Part shown: positions 53,469 through 63,908 of the stretch, piece after piece
How the letters are laid out: each line of letters opens with the position of its first letter
Numbering within the stretch: the first letter of the stretch is position 1
DNA from: Kluyvera intermedia
GTDB lineage: Bacteria > Pseudomonadota > Gammaproteobacteria > Enterobacterales > Enterobacteriaceae
Assembly: GCF_021440345.1 (NCBI RefSeq)
Contig: NZ_JAKCNS010000011.1
Location: 1-64,000 of the forward strand
Direction: 5' to 3'
Length of the DNA: 64,000 nt
Translations under genes and position numbers: made by a program
The notes under the pieces: model-generated
Seen by the model: only the letters and a program-made list of their open reading frames with translations
Told to the model about the DNA's origin: nothing
Databases searched by the model: none

Positions 53469-54401
53469 TCAGTCTTTGTACTGGCCGAAGTGGTTCTGCG
53501 CCGCTACCAGCTGCGCTTTAGTCAGCATAAAGACACCGTCACCGCCGTTATCAAACTCAAGCCAGGTGAACGGCACATCCGGATATTGATCCATCAGATG
53601 TACCATGCTGTTACCCACTTCACAAATCAGAACGCCATCATCGGTCAGGTAATCCGGCGCGCAGCCCAGAATACGGCGAGTCAGGTGCAAACCATCGCTA
53701 CCGGAAGCCAGACCCAGCTCCGGCTCGTGGCGATATTCTGACGGCAGATCGTCCATATCTTCTTCATCCACGTACGGCGGATTGGTGACAATAAGATCGT
53801 ATTGCAGGGTTGGCAGATCGCGGAACAGATCGGAGCGGATCGGCGTGACGTTGTGGATCATGCCGTGTTCTTCGATGTTGTATTCAGTGACTGCCAGCGC
53901 ATCCGGGGAAACATCAATCGCGTCGACTTCGGCTTCCGGGAAAGCGTAGGCGCAAGCAATGGCGATACAGCCGCTGCCGGTACACATATCCAGAATATGC
54001 TCAGGCTGATGATTGATTAAGCCAGCAAAACGGTTGTTAATCAGTTCACCAATCGGTGAACGAGGCACCAGAACGCGATCGTCGACGTAGAATTCGTGAC
54101 CGCAGAACCAGGCTTTATTGGTCAGATAGGCGACCGGAATACGTTCGTTGACGCGACGAATCACGCGCTCAACAATCAGCTGTTTTTCGCTGGTTGTCAG
54201 ACGGGCAATACGCATATCTTCAGGGATATCCAGCGGCAGATACAGCGTTGGCAGCACCAGCTGTACGGCTTCGTCCCACGGGTTATCGGTGCCATGACCG
54301 TACCAGATATTGGCCGCGCTAAAGCGGCTTACCGCCCAGCGTAACATGTCCTGAATGGTGTGCAGCTCACTGACTGCTTCTTCAACAAATATCTTATCCA
54401 C
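53469..54401 (-). CDS. prmB: Ribosomal protein uL3 N5-glutamine methyltransferase PrmB
   Basis: PrmB methylates a glutamine of ribosomal protein uL3. I place the start at GTG 54401, which gives 310 residues as in E. coli and lies about 7 bases after a GGAGG site. The longer frame to 54473 lacks family support. The SAM loop [15 protein letters not shown] and the NPPYVD active-site motif are present. It begins the run leading into aroC. Confidence 0.94.
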   Translation of the reverse strand: MDKIFVEEAVSELHTIQDMLRWAVSRFSAANIWYGHGTDNPWDEAVQLVLPTLYLPLDIPEDMRIARLTTSEKQLIVERVIRRVNERIPVAYLTNKAWFCGHEFYVDDRVLVPRSPIGELINNRFAGLINHQPEHILDMCTGSGCIAIACAYAFPEAEVDAIDVSPDALAVTEYNIEEHGMIHNVTPIRSDLFRDLPTLQYDLIVTNPPYVDEEDMDDLPSEYRHEPELGLASGSDGLHLTRRILGCAPDYLTDDGVLICEVGNSMVHLMDQYPDVPFTWLEFDNGGDGVFMLTKAQLVAAQNHFGQYKD

Positions 54402-54563
54402 GTTGTCCTCCAGGGCATGCGTCGGGGTAAATTCGGCGGCTAGTTTGCCATGAAGACGGCGATAAATCAGCATTCTTGCGTAGGCTGCGGGGAAAAAAGC
54501 GTTTTCGCTGCAGGGAGCGGCGTGAAAAGGTAAACTAGTGGAAAAAATGACTGAGAAGAATCA

Positions 54564-55115
54564 ATGAAAAAGACACCCTCACTGAGCGAGGAGGATCAGG
54601 CGCTCTTTCAGCAGCTGATGACCGGGACGCGTAAAATTAAGCAGGACACTATTGTCCATCGTCCGCCACGTAAAAAAATCAGCGAGATCCCGCCCAAGCG
54701 CTTGCTGCAGGAGCAGGCGGACAACAGCCACTTTTTCTCCGATGAATTCCAGCCACTGCTGAATACCAACGGTCCAGTGAAATACGTGCGCGAAGACGTC
54801 AGCCATTTTGAGCTTAAAAAACTGCGCCGCGGTGATTACTCCCCGGAGCTGTTCCTCGACCTACACGGCTTAACGCAGATGCAGGCTAAACAGGAGCTGG
54901 GAGCGCTTATCGCCGCCTGCCGCCGGGAGCATGTCTTTTGTGCCTGCGTGATGCATGGTCATGGTAAACATATTCTGAAGCAACAAACGCCGCTGTGGTT
55001 GGCACAACACCCGCACGTAATGGCTTTTCATCAGGCGTCGAAAGAGTACGGCGGTGATGCCGCGCTGCTGGTATTAATTGAGGTTGAAGAGTGGCTGCCG
55101 CCGGAATTACCTTGA
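54564..55115 (+). CDS. smrB: Ribosome rescue endonuclease SmrB (YfcN)
   Basis: SmrB cleaves mRNA at collided ribosomes. The 183-residue protein has the C-terminal SMR domain (about 95-180) with the [15 protein letters not shown] and [11 protein letters not shown] motifs. Start ATG 54564, divergent from prmB. In E. coli the yfcO-yfcV fimbrial genes lie between smrB and sixA; here only 151 bases do. Confidence 0.94.
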   Translation: MKKTPSLSEEDQALFQQLMTGTRKIKQDTIVHRPPRKKISEIPPKRLLQEQADNSHFFSDEFQPLLNTNGPVKYVREDVSHFELKKLRRGDYSPELFLDLHGLTQMQAKQELGALIAACRREHVFCACVMHGHGKHILKQQTPLWLAQHPHVMAFHQASKEYGGDAALLVLIEVEEWLPPELP

Positions 55116-55266
55116 TACGATCCCCGGAGTTGGTATCCACGCCTCGTCCGGGTTATCGCTAAAGCACCGTTTGCAGGCCGGGTAAATCTGCTCCGGGCTG
55201 CCTGATGGCGCCATGCTTATCATAAGGTGGCCACTGGAAGTGGCCAGAGGCCTGTGGGTGCCGTCG
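55116..55266. other. smrB-sixA gap with a hairpin
   Basis: TGGCCACT and AGTGGCCA (55228-55246) form a perfect 8-bp stem. The rest is GC-rich and non-coding. The fimbrial genes found here in E. coli are absent and I see no remnant of them. Confidence 0.55.
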
Positions 55267-55752
55267 TTAAATGGCTTTCGCCATTCTGAGATTGCACGGG
55301 CTCATTTGCCAGTTGAGAGTACCCTGCCCATTCGCGTCCAGAGTGACGCTGGCAATGGCAGAAGTTGTAAACATCGGTGGCACCTCGCCTGGGCATAGTT
55401 CCGCGACCAGGTAGCCAACCAGCGGTAAGTGAGAAATCACCAGCACCGATGACGTTCCTTCATTGGCTAACGCTTGCAGGTAGGCGCTGACCAGGCCGAT
55501 ATCGCCGCACGGCGTTAACTCCTGCAGAACGTCGACCTCTTTTGGCAGGGTCATACACTCCCCAACCACTTCCAGCGTCTGTTCCGCACGCAGATATGGA
55601 CTGACCAGAATACGGTCGATGTCCACTTTTTGGCCTTTCAGCCAGGTTGCCATCTGACGAGATTCATCACAACCACAACCGGTGAGAGGACGAACCGAAT
55701 CACTTGCTGCATCGAGAGCAGCATCGCCGTGACGCATAATAAAAACTTGCAT
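55267..55752 (-). CDS. sixA: Phosphohistidine phosphatase SixA
   Basis: SixA removes phosphate from protein histidines, including the HPt domain of ArcB and, in later work, PtsO of the nitrogen PTS. The 161-residue protein opens with the RHG motif, MRHGDAALDAASD, with the catalytic His8, and has the second histidine in ISHLPLVGYL. Start ATG 55752. It converges on smrB. Confidence 0.95.
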   Translation of the reverse strand: MQVFIMRHGDAALDAASDSVRPLTGCGCDESRQMATWLKGQKVDIDRILVSPYLRAEQTLEVVGECMTLPKEVDVLQELTPCGDIGLVSAYLQALANEGTSSVLVISHLPLVGYLVAELCPGEVPPMFTTSAIASVTLDANGQGTLNWQMSPCNLRMAKAI

Positions 55753-55783
55753 ATTGCACCGCTTTTGTTAACCAGAAGCACCA

Positions 55784-55804
55784 GCGTCACCATAACGGTG
55801 ACGC
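55784..55804. terminator. Hairpin between fadJ and sixA
   Basis: GCGTCACC and GGTGACGC pair across a 5-base loop in the 187-base gap downstream of fadJ. No strong U-tract. Confidence 0.45.
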
Positions 55805-55939
55805 GGTAGCCGGGCATTGTGCCTTATCCATTCACTGAATGAAACGTTGCTTTTTACCTTACTGCCGTAAGTATAGTCAACATCTGTTTACAAAATAGCC
55901 AGAAACCTTGTATTCAATCGGGGTTCTCCTACTTTGACC

Positions 55940-58090
55940 TCAATTCAGCGGAACTGTTTCATGACCTGGCCAAAAGGTTAGCTCACGCTCTGCCCGCTGG
56001 ATAAGTGCCTCACAAGGGGAGAACCGCGAACCGTGCTGGGTAGCCAATCGTTGCAATCGGGCAACCACTTCACCCGCTCCCAGCGTATCCATATAACGGA
56101 GCGGGCCACCGAGAAACGGTGGGAATCCAATACCAAATACCGCGCCAATGTCACCATCACGCGCACTACGAACAATGCCTTCGTCAACGCAGCGAGCGGC
56201 TTCATTGAGCATTAACATCACGCAGCGTTCAGCGATTTGCTGTGCCGAACATTGGCTATGCCGAGGCGCCATTCCCGCCAGAGAATAGACCGCCTTGTCG
56301 ACCTGTTTCTTGCTTTTACGCCCTTTCACACCATAAAGATAGAAACCCCGACCATTTTTTCTACCTTTGCGATCGTCATTCAAAATTGCCTGAATCAAAC
56401 TTGCAGGCGCGCTGAAACGTTCACCGTAAGCGGCTTCAAGGATAGGCAAAATTTTGGTGCCGGTATCAATTCCCACTTCATCTAAAAGCTGAATTGGCCC
56501 TACCGGAAAACCAAATTTAACCAACGCATTATCAATATCCTCCACGCTTTCGCCTTCCACTAGCATCCGCATGGCTTCGGCAATATAAGGCGCCAGAATG
56601 CGGTTAACGTAGAAGCCCGCTTTATCGGCAACCACAATCGGCGTTTTACCCTGTTTTTTCGCCAATTTTACGGTAGTCGCAATTGTCTGCTCAGAGGTGC
56701 CCGCATGAGGTATCACTTCCACCAGCGGCATTTTCTCTACCGGACTGAAAAAGTGCAGACCAATAACCAGCTCAGGCCGCTGGGCAAGCGCCGCAATATC
56801 ACCAATCGGTAAAGATGAGGTGTTCGATGCAAAAATGGTGTGAGAGGCGCAATTCTGCTCAACTTCCGTCACCATCTTTTGCTTCAGCGTCAGATCTTCA
56901 AACACCGCCTCGATAACTACATCACGATGCGCAAAACCACGATAGTCAGTGCCACCCGAAATGATGGCCAGCTGGCTGTCGCGTTCGGCGGCTTTCATAT
57001 GGCGACGACGAACTTTTTGTTCCAGCTGATCCCAGCTGTATTTCAGCGCATGGTTAATGCCATTCGCGTTAATATCTTTAATTCGCACCGGCAGCTTTCC
57101 TTTCACCGCCGTCACGTAGGCAATACCGCCGCCCATCAAACCGCCACCAAGCACGCCGACCGATTGCAGCGGGCCGGCCTCAACGCTGGCACCGGGATCT
57201 TTTTTCAGATCGGTGCTAGCAAAGAAAATATTACGCAGCGCCTGCGACTGTGGCGTCATCGCCAGTTCACCGAAGGCACGCGCTTCCGCCTCGTATCCAC
57301 TAGAGGCCCCGTGTGCGAGGCCCGTTTCGATCACCTGCAAAATTTTATCGGTTGCCGGGTAGTTGCCCTGAGTTTTCTGCGCCGTTTTTTTACCCGCCAT
57401 ACTGAACAGTAGATTTCGTCCTAGCGGCCCGGCAAGAATGCGTTCCCGAATCGGCAAACGACGATGTTCGTGCTGGGGCTTGCGCGCACATTCGGCGGCC
57501 GCCTCCAGCAAAATTGAGTGTGGTACCACTTCATCAACCAGCCCAGCTTTGAGCGCCTGGCGAGCACGCAGTTGCTTGCCGGTCAGGATCATATCCAGCG
57601 CGGTACTTACGCCCACCAGCCGCGGTAATCGCTGAGTACCCCCAGAGCCAGGCAACAGGCCAAGCTGAACTTCCGGTAGCCCCAGAACTGTACGCCCATC
57701 GTCGGAACAAATACGGGCGTGGCAGGCCAACGCCAACTCCAGTCCTCCGCCAAGGCAAGCGCCGTGAATTGCCGCCACTACAGGGATTGATAAGCTGGCG
57801 ATTTCAGCCATCACCTGCTGCCCCTGACGTGCAAGCGCTTCGGCCTCCTGGGCGCTTTTGCATCGGCCAATCATGTTGATATCGGCCCCGGCAATAAAAT
57901 TGTCGGGTTTAGCAGAGATAATCACCACGCCCTGTAAGGTTTTATTCTCACGGATTTGTTTGAGAATCGCCCGTACCTGAGCGCCAAATTCGGCCTTCAG
58001 GGTATTCATCTTTTCATCGGGGACATCAATCGCGACTACGGCGACATTATCCGGGCGAACGGTGAGTGTGAATGCAGATTTCATGTCCAT
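55940..58090 (-). CDS. fadJ: Fatty acid oxidation complex alpha subunit FadJ
   Basis: FadJ carries enoyl-CoA hydratase (about 1-190) and 3-hydroxyacyl-CoA dehydrogenase (about 310-716) activities of the anaerobic beta-oxidation complex with Fad[22 protein letters not shown] holds the hydratase glutamate, and [14 protein letters not shown] is the NAD loop. At 716 residues it is two longer than I recall for E. coli. Start ATG 58090 overlaps the fadI stop by one base (TAATG). Confidence 0.96.
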   Translation of the reverse strand: MDMKSAFTLTVRPDNVAVVAIDVPDEKMNTLKAEFGAQVRAILKQIRENKTLQGVVIISAKPDNFIAGADINMIGRCKSAQEAEALARQGQQVMAEIASLSIPVVAAIHGACLGGGLELALACHARICSDDGRTVLGLPEVQLGLLPGSGGTQRLPRLVGVSTALDMILTGKQLRARQALKAGLVDEVVPHSILLEAAAECARKPQHEHRRLPIRERILAGPLGRNLLFSMAGKKTAQKTQGNYPATDKILQVIETGLAHGASSGYEAEARAFGELAMTPQSQALRNIFFASTDLKKDPGASVEAGPLQSVGVLGGGLMGGGIAYVTAVKGKLPVRIKDINANGINHALKYSWDQLEQKVRRRHMKAAERDSQLAIISGGTDYRGFAHRDVVIEAVFEDLTLKQKMVTEVEQNCASHTIFASNTSSLPIGDIAALAQRPELVIGLHFFSPVEKMPLVEVIPHAGTSEQTIATTVKLAKKQGKTPIVVADKAGFYVNRILAPYIAEAMRMLVEGESVEDIDNALVKFGFPVGPIQLLDEVGIDTGTKILPILEAAYGERFSAPASLIQAILNDDRKGRKNGRGFYLYGVKGRKSKKQVDKAVYSLAGMAPRHSQCSAQQIAERCVMLMLNEAARCVDEGIVRSARDGDIGAVFGIGFPPFLGGPLRYMDTLGAGEVVARLQRLATQHGSRFSPCEALIQRAERELTFWPGHETVPLN

Positions 58091-59400
58091 TATTCAGCCT
58101 CCAGAACCATCGCCGCACCAAGTCCACCCGCCGCACAGGCGGTCACCAGACCAAACCCGCCGCCGCGACGACGCAGCTCGTTAAGCGTCTGAGTGATCAT
58201 ACGCGCACCGGTTGCTGCAAATGGGTGACCGTAGGCAATAGAGCCACCCAGCACGTTAAATTTACTTTCATCCACCTCGCCGGTGGCATGGCTTCGTCCC
58301 AGCACCTCGCGGGCGAATTTCTCGCTCGCCAGACACTGAATATTCGCGAGCGTCTGGGCCGCGAAGGCTTCATGCATATCAATAAGCGTCAGGTCAGCAA
58401 AGCTCAGACCTGCACGTTCCAGCGCCAGCGGCGTCGACCAGGCCGGGCCCAAAAGCATGTCCTGCCAGACATCAATGGCAGTAAATGCATAGCTGCGCAG
58501 ATAGCCGAGCGGCGTGAGCCCAAGTTCTTTGGCGCGGGATTCGGTCATCAGGATCACCGCCGCGGCGCCATCAGTTAAGGGGGTGCTGTTCGCCGCCGTC
58601 ACCGTGCCATGCTGGCGATCAAATGCCGGGCGCAGCTTGGCATAGTCGGCAAGCGTCGAATTGCCGCGAATGTTATTGTCCTGCTCCAGCGGATTACGGT
58701 ACGGCGGAGAGTAGGCCGTCATCACTTCATCATTAAGTTTACCCGCCGCCCAGGCCTGTGCCGCCAGCTGATGCGAGCGGTTAGCCAACGCGTCTTGTTG
58801 TTCACGGGTAATGCCATAGGTTTTCGCCATCTGCTCGGCGGTATCGCCCATCCGCAGGCCGGTCGAATATTCGGCAACCGCTGGCGGCACCGGCATCAGG
58901 TCGCGCAGACGTAAGCGAGAAAAGAGTTTGAGCTTCTGCCCAAGCGTACGGGCTTTATTAGCATCCACCAGCGTGCGCGCCAGCTTTTTGCTGACGCCAA
59001 TCGGCAGAACGGAAGACGAATCGGCACCACCGGCAATGCCCGCACGGATTGTCCCGGCCATTAAACTTTCCGCGACGTTCGCTACCGCCTGGAAACTGGT
59101 TGCGCAGGCGCGGCTCACGCTATAGGCATCGGTATGCACGTTCATGCCGGTACCCAGCACAATTTCACGGGCAATATTTGGCGCAGCCGGCATTTGTACC
59201 ACCTGACCAAAGACCAGTTGCTCAATCACGTCCGGGGAAATTTCACTACGCGCCAGCATTTCACCCACCACCATCTTCCCGAGATCCACGGCGGGAACGC
59301 CATGGAAAGCGGTCGCCTGACGGGCAAACGGGGTGCGTAACCCACTCACAATAGCAATGCGATCGCCCTGACGGGTGATTAGCGGTAGCGCCTGACTCAT
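58090..59400 (-). CDS. fadI: Acetyl-CoA acyltransferase FadI
   Basis: FadI is the thiolase of the anaerobic beta-oxidation complex. The 436-residue protein has the nucleophile Cys99 in [11 protein letters not shown], the [13 protein letters not shown] histidine block and the [14 protein letters not shown]-terminus. Start ATG 59400. First gene of fadIJ. A FadR operator lies 29-45 bases upstream. Confidence 0.96.
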   Translation of the reverse strand: MSQALPLITRQGDRIAIVSGLRTPFARQATAFHGVPAVDLGKMVVGEMLARSEISPDVIEQLVFGQVVQMPAAPNIAREIVLGTGMNVHTDAYSVSRACATSFQAVANVAESLMAGTIRAGIAGGADSSSVLPIGVSKKLARTLVDANKARTLGQKLKLFSRLRLRDLMPVPPAVAEYSTGLRMGDTAEQMAKTYGITREQQDALANRSHQLAAQAWAAGKLNDEVMTAYSPPYRNPLEQDNNIRGNSTLADYAKLRPAFDRQHGTVTAANSTPLTDGAAAVILMTESRAKELGLTPLGYLRSYAFTAIDVWQDMLLGPAWSTPLALERAGLSFADLTLIDMHEAFAAQTLANIQCLASEKFAREVLGRSHATGEVDESKFNVLGGSIAYGHPFAATGARMITQTLNELRRRGGGFGLVTACAAGGLGAAMVLEAE

Positions 59401-59428
59401 AACTCTCCCCTGTTATCGGAAATCGACC

Positions 59429-59445
59429 AAGTGGTCTGACCTGAT
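59429..59445. promoter_or_regulatory. FadR operator of fadIJ
   Basis: AAGTGGTCTGACCTGAT holds the FadR core TGGTCNGACC. It is immediately upstream of fadI and should repress it when long-chain acyl-CoA is scarce. Confidence 0.88.
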
Positions 59446-59525
59446 AACATTCTTAACTAATTTTTTACACTTAGCCAATCGAAGAGAGGAAAAATTGGGA
59501 GCTAAAACACATTGAGCACAAAAGA

Positions 59526-59560
59526 AAACGCCCCTGCGGCATCAGCAGCAGGGGCGTTAT
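59526..59560 (-). terminator. Terminator of yfcZ
   Basis: On the minus strand AACGCCCCTGC and GCAGGGGCGTT pair and are followed by TTCTTTTGT, between yfcZ and fadI. Confidence 0.85.
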
Positions 59561-59584
59561 TAAGAGCAGTGAGTCAGAATGCGA

Positions 59585-59869
59585 TTAACGCAGACCCAGC
59601 TGGAAGATCAGGGTTTCAGCTTCACATGCGAAAACGAAGTCGATGTCCAGCTGTACGCCGCCTTCCACCTCTTTAAAAGTAGAGGTGATTTGGCACGGTT
59701 CGGACTCGACGCCACGCGCTTTTTCAGTCAACGCAGCCAGAGTTTCTTCTGCTTGTGCACGGTTAGCGAATACGCGGCTATAGGATGCGGTGCAGTCGGT
59801 GTTGTCCATAATGGTACCAACATCCATGCAGCAGCAAACTGGGGTTTCATCAGCACTACATTTACTCAT
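59585..59869 (-). CDS. yfcZ: YfcZ/YiiS family protein
   Basis: This 94-residue acidic protein of the YfcZ/YiiS (DUF406) family has no established function. The N-terminal cysteine cluster CCCMDVG and the C-terminus FACEAETLIFQLGLR match the E. coli protein. Start ATG 59869. It stands alone with its own terminator, divergent from fadL. Confidence 0.93.
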   Translation of the reverse strand: MSKCSADETPVCCCMDVGTIMDNTDCTASYSRVFANRAQAEETLAALTEKARGVESEPCQITSTFKEVEGGVQLDIDFVFACEAETLIFQLGLR

Positions 59870-60235
59870 TGCAGATTTCCTCTGTTTTGTGCACTCAAGG
59901 TGCCAGATAAACTATGTGCCTATTTTACGCCCGCCCGCGGTCCCCCTCCAGTCGTTAATGAGATGAAATGGGATAAGTGACCGAAATCACAATTAAAAAT
60001 GATCTAAAACAAATTCAGCGTTTGGTTACCCATGACCAGACCCGCAATTTTGCCAACCAGATCCCGTTTTAAACAACATCTTTGAAAATATTAATAAACA
60101 ATATTGCAACATCCCATCTGGTCAGACCTATACTCTCGTCACTGGTCTGATTTCTAAGTTGTAGTCCAGCCCCTACACTTCGCGCTTCTGTTACTACATG
60201 TAACATTGTTTGTATAAAAATAACTCAATGAGGTT
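59870..60235. promoter_or_regulatory. yfcZ-fadL control region
   Basis: This 366-base gap has no gene. The yfcZ promoter side is on the left and an AT-rich stretch lies in the middle. Two FadR sites follow at 60116-60132 and 60140-60156, and a leader of about 80 bases precedes fadL. Confidence 0.6.
60116..60156. promoter_or_regulatory. Tandem FadR operators of fadL
   Basis: ATCTGGTCAGACCTATA at 60116-60132 has the full TGGTCNGACC core. CACTGGTCTGATTTCTA at 60140-60156 has the left half and a weaker right half. The E. coli fadL promoter also has two FadR sites. Confidence 0.85.
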
Positions 60236-61540
60236 ATGGTCATGAGCCAAAAAACCCGTTTCACGAAGTCTGCTCTTGCTGTTGCAGTGGCACTTGTTTC
60301 CACCCAAGCCTGGTCAGCAGGTTTCCAGCTAAATGAATTCTCATCTTCCGGTCTGGGCCGCGCCTATTCAGGCGAAGGTGCAATCGCCGATGATGCGGGT
60401 AATGCCAGCCGTAACCCGGCGCTGATTACAATGTTCGACCGCCCGGAATTTTCTATCGGTGCGGTGTTCATTGACCCTGATGTAAATATTACAGGCAAAT
60501 CCCCGGCTACCGGCAAAAGCACCGATGCCGACAATATCGCGCCAACCGCCTGGGTACCCAACGTCCACTTCGTGATGCCAATTAACGAACAGTTTGGTTG
60601 GGGGGCTTCCATCACCTCCAACTACGGCCTGGCCACTGAGTTTAATAATAGCTACGCTGCCGGCATGTACGGCGGCAAGACCGACCTGCAAACCGCTAAC
60701 CTCAACCTGAGCGGAGCCTACCGTCTGAGCAGCAACTGGAGCTTCGGCCTCGGGTTTGATGCCGTGTACGCTAAGGCAAAAATTGAGCGTTATGCCGGTG
60801 ATACGAGCCTCTCTCTGAGCCGACTGCCTGGCTCTGGAGTCACCGGGCCGGACACTCAAATCGCTCATTTGAAAGGTGATGAATGGGGTTACGGCTGGAA
60901 TGCGGGTATTTTGTATGAGCTGGATAAAAATAACCGTTGGGGTCTGACCTATCGCTCAGAAGTAAAAATTGACTTCGATGGCGATTATAAAAGCAACATC
61001 TCAAGCCGCTATAACGGAAGACTTCCCGCAGAGGTGCCGTACGGTACAGATGGCCGCACCATCGGCGGTTCTCTGACCCTGAACCTGCCTGAAATGTGGG
61101 AAATCTCCGGTTATAACAAGGTCGATCCACAGTGGGCTATCCACTATAGCATCGCCTATACCAGCTGGAGTCAGTTCCAGGAGCTGAAAGCGACCGGCTC
61201 AAACGGCCAGCAGCTGTTCTATAAAGACGAGAGCTTTAAAGACGCTTACCGTATCGCGTTGGGTACCACCTATTACTACGACAAAAACTGGACCTTCCGT
61301 ACCGGTATTGCGTTCGATGATAGCCCGGTTCCAGCAAACCATCGCTCTATTTCTATCCCAGATCAGGACCGTTTCTGGCTGAGCGCCGGTACCACCTATG
61401 CGTTTAACGAAGATGCCTCTATCGACTTTGGCGCCTCTTACATGCATGGTCAGACCGTTACCGTTCAGGAAGGCGACTACACCTTCAAATCTGAAGGTAA
61501 AGCCTGGCTGTTCGGTTCTAACTTCAACTATCGCTTCTGA
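60236..61540 (+). CDS. fadL: Long-chain fatty acid outer-membrane transporter FadL
   Basis: FadL brings long-chain fatty acids across the outer membrane and starts their use by beta-oxidation. The 434-residue precursor has a signal peptide ending about residue 27 (VSTQAWSA) and the N-terminal hatch [34 protein letters not shown]. It ends in YRF, an outer-membrane C-terminus. It is about 12 residues shorter than E. coli FadL, mostly in a surface loop near residues 190-205. Start ATG 60236; an ATG two codons on is also possible. Confidence 0.95.
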   Translation: MVMSQKTRFTKSALAVAVALVSTQAWSAGFQLNEFSSSGLGRAYSGEGAIADDAGNASRNPALITMFDRPEFSIGAVFIDPDVNITGKSPATGKSTDADNIAPTAWVPNVHFVMPINEQFGWGASITSNYGLATEFNNSYAAGMYGGKTDLQTANLNLSGAYRLSSNWSFGLGFDAVYAKAKIERYAGDTSLSLSRLPGSGVTGPDTQIAHLKGDEWGYGWNAGILYELDKNNRWGLTYRSEVKIDFDGDYKSNISSRYNGRLPAEVPYGTDGRTIGGSLTLNLPEMWEISGYNKVDPQWAIHYSIAYTSWSQFQELKATGSNGQQLFYKDESFKDAYRIALGTTYYYDKNWTFRTGIAFDDSPVPANHRSISIPDQDRFWLSAGTTYAFNEDASIDFGASYMHGQTVTVQEGDYTFKSEGKAWLFGSNFNYRF

Positions 61541-61553
61541 TAGCCTGAAGACA

Positions 61554-61592
61554 TAAAAAAAGGGTGAACATCATGTTCACCCTTTTTTATTA
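61554..61592. terminator. Bidirectional terminator between fadL and mlaA
   Basis: AAAAAAAGGGTGAACA and TGTTCACCCTTTTTT pair around TCA, with U-tracts on both strands. It serves both convergent genes. Confidence 0.92.
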
Positions 61593-61603
61593 CCGCCAAT
61601 CGG

Positions 61604-62359
61604 TTATTCCGAATCGATATCCTTCAGATCGCCCTCAATCGCCTGCGCGTTCGGGTTCACTTCAGGTTTGAGCTTACCGCCATTAGCAATAAAGTCATGC
61701 TGCTGGAAGTAGGCTTCACGCACCATAATATACGGATCGGCAGACTGACGTAGCAGGCCATCGGAGTCGAGCAACTGGGCACGGGTTTCAACACCTTCAA
61801 CCACCCATTTACCAATCGACATTGGCCAGGTCAGCCAGGAGAGCACCGGATAGGTGGTATCGGCCATGTCGCCAACATCTTCACGCAGGGTGAAGCTGCC
61901 GTAAAACGGCAGTTGCATATATGGCCCATAGCCCACGCCATAATGCCCCAGCGTGCTGCCAAAACGGTGTGGCTGAACGCGCTGCAGTTTCGGGTTAGCC
62001 ATACCTGCAACATCAATAAAGCCGCCCATCCCAATAACGGTATTCAGGAAGAAACGCGTAAAGTGGACCATCCCCTGGTACGGGTCCCCCTGCAGGAAGG
62101 AGTTCACCATAATGGCCGGCTCTTCCAGGTTGCTGGTAAAGTTGCCAAGGCCATTGCGCGCAGGCTGCGGAACATAATCACGCCATGCTACCGCTACCGG
62201 ACGTAGGACATACGGATCCAACACGTTGAAGTTGAAGCTGTACATGGTCCGGTTAAATCCTTCAAGCGGGTCTGAACGCCCCTGCTGTTCTGTAGCGGAA
62301 CTCGCACAGCCCATCAGTAGTGTGGTTCCCAGCGCCAGCGCCGACAGGCGAAGCTTCAT
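61604..62359 (-). CDS. mlaA: Phospholipid-binding lipoprotein MlaA (VacJ)
   Basis: MlaA sits in the outer membrane with porins and removes phospholipids from the outer leaflet, passing them to MlaC. From ATG 62359 the precursor is 251 residues with lipobox LLMGC (Cys18). The DPLEGFNRTMYSFN start and the hydrophobic, donut-forming middle part match E. coli. The frame extends ten codons upstream but lacks a signal peptide from that start. Confidence 0.95.
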   Translation of the reverse strand: MKLRLSALALGTTLLMGCASSATEQQGRSDPLEGFNRTMYSFNFNVLDPYVLRPVAVAWRDYVPQPARNGLGNFTSNLEEPAIMVNSFLQGDPYQGMVHFTRFFLNTVIGMGGFIDVAGMANPKLQRVQPHRFGSTLGHYGVGYGPYMQLPFYGSFTLREDVGDMADTTYPVLSWLTWPMSIGKWVVEGVETRAQLLDSDGLLRQSADPYIMVREAYFQQHDFIANGGKLKPEVNPNAQAIEGDLKDIDSE

Positions 62360-62389
62360 AAATGTCTCCCTGTTGATAATGGCTATCAC

Positions 62390-62647
62390 TGATTGCCATC
62401 CATGACGGAACGCTCGCGTATCCGCCCGTTTAGATGTGAGCGATTGTAACAGCCCATCGAACGATGTCTATATAACCGGCCTCGCTGATTTGATCATAGC
62501 CTGGTAACGCCGCCGCAGCGGTACATCTGTTTCTCCAGGTCGATAAAGCTAAGGCCAGGGTTCTCGTAATTTCAGAATACATCCAACCGCGTGTCAAACA
62601 TAAGCCGCTACGCTTAGGCTATACGTGCTTATTTCAGGAATACTGAG
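62390..62647. other. mlaA-yfdC divergent control region
   Basis: This ~260-base gap between divergent genes shows no gene, repeat or clear operator. It should hold both promoters, which I cannot place with confidence. Confidence 0.5.
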
Positions 62648-63589
62648 ATGAATGACATCGAAAATGAAAAGATAGATAAACACAGCGACGAATTAGCGGT
62701 GGAGAGCGAAGAGAAGCAAACGGGGACAAAGATAGAGGTTGATGAGGATAGGCTCCCCTCCCGCGCAATGGCAATTCATGAGCACATACGTCAGGAAGGC
62801 GAAAAAGAAATGGAGCGCGATGCCATGGCGCTACTTTGGTCAGCTATCGCCGCGGGATTATCAATGGGGGCATCATTGCTGGCAAAGGGCATCTTTCACG
62901 TCGAGCTTGAAGGTGTTCCCGGAGGTTTTTTATTGGAGAATCTCGGCTATACCTTCGGTTTTATTATTGTCATCATGGCCCGGCAGCAGCTGTTTACCGA
63001 GAATACCGTGACTGCCGTCCTCCCGGTGATGCAAAACCCAACCCTCGGTAATTTTGCTTTGCTAATGAGGCTATGGGGCGTCGTGCTGCTCGGGAATATT
63101 ATCGGTACCGGAATTGCCGCATGGGCTTTTGAGTATATGCCAATTTTCGATGAGCACACGCGTGATGCTTTCGTGAAAATCGGCATGGATGTGATGAAAA
63201 ACAGCCCAACCGAGATGTTTGCAAATGCCATTATCTCCGGCTGGCTCATTGCCACGATGGTCTGGATGTTTCCCGCTGCGGGTGCGGCAAAAATCGTGGT
63301 GATTATTTTGATGACCTGGCTTATTGCGCTGGGCGACACCACGCACATTGTGGTCGGTTCGGTGGAAATTCTCTATTTGGTGTTCAACGGCACGCTTCAT
63401 TGGAGCGATTTTATTTGGCCTTTCGCGCTCCCGACTCTCGCCGGAAACATCTGCGGTGGTACGTTTATTTTCGCACTAATGAGCCACGCGCAGATCCGTA
63501 ATGATATGAGCAACGCGCGTAAAGAAAAGCTTCGTCGACAGGATACAGAACGGGTTAAAAAGGATAGCGGCCGAGATAATCCATCCTGA
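62648..63589 (+). CDS. yfdC: Formate/nitrite transporter family protein YfdC
   Basis: This 313-residue inner-membrane protein of the FNT family has a charged cytoplasmic N-terminus of about 60 residues, then six helices from about residue 62 and a basic C-terminal tail. The substrate of YfdC is unknown. Start ATG 62648. It precedes argW, as in E. coli. Confidence 0.92.
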   Translation: MNDIENEKIDKHSDELAVESEEKQTGTKIEVDEDRLPSRAMAIHEHIRQEGEKEMERDAMALLWSAIAAGLSMGASLLAKGIFHVELEGVPGGFLLENLGYTFGFIIVIMARQQLFTENTVTAVLPVMQNPTLGNFALLMRLWGVVLLGNIIGTGIAAWAFEYMPIFDEHTRDAFVKIGMDVMKNSPTEMFANAIISGWLIATMVWMFPAAGAAKIVVIILMTWLIALGDTTHIVVGSVEILYLVFNGTLHWSDFIWPFALPTLAGNICGGTFIFALMSHAQIRNDMSNARKEKLRRQDTERVKKDSGRDNPS

Positions 63590-63624
63590 ATGGCGACGGT
63601 TTGAGCAGTCAAGCGGCTATGTAC

Positions 63625-63653
63625 TTACTCCAGCGGACAAAAAACGGTATACT
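63625..63653 (+). promoter_or_regulatory. argW promoter
   Basis: TTACTC (63625-63630) and TATACT (63648-63653) are 17 bases apart, and a GC-rich discriminator follows, as for stable RNA promoters. Confidence 0.55.
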
Positions 63654-63664
63654 CCTGCCGCTTC

Positions 63665-63736
63665 GTCCCCTTAGTTAAATGGATATAACGAGCCCCTCCT
63701 AAGGGCTAGTTGCAGGTTCGATTCCTGCAGGGGACA
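63665..63736 (+). tRNA. argW: tRNA-Arg(CCU) argW
   Basis: The cloverleaf is complete: acceptor GTCCCCT with AGGGGAC, D arm, anticodon stem AGCCC/GGGCT with loop CTCCTAA (anticodon CCU at 63698-63700), and T arm GCAGG-TTCGATT-CCTGC. The discriminator A at 63736 is followed by CTTT instead of the CCA encoded by E. coli tRNA genes. The rare AGG-reading tRNA is a common phage and island attachment site. Confidence 0.95.
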
Positions 63737-63908
63737 CTTTACCGCCACGTCTCTATTCGACGTTTCCCCTCTGCGTAATCAGCCGAAAACCGTACCCCCC
63801 TTCCGACCTGCAGCATTAAGCCTTTTCGTCACGAACCCGCAATCTGGCACAGCCTATACGGATAAGGTTATAATCCCCAACATTCTTTTATTGGGTTTAG
63901 ACACGAAC

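Noticed and set aside
55213-55398. 61-codon open frame on the plus strand between smrB and sixA
   Set aside because: It runs into sixA antisense and contains a hairpin; no support as a gene.
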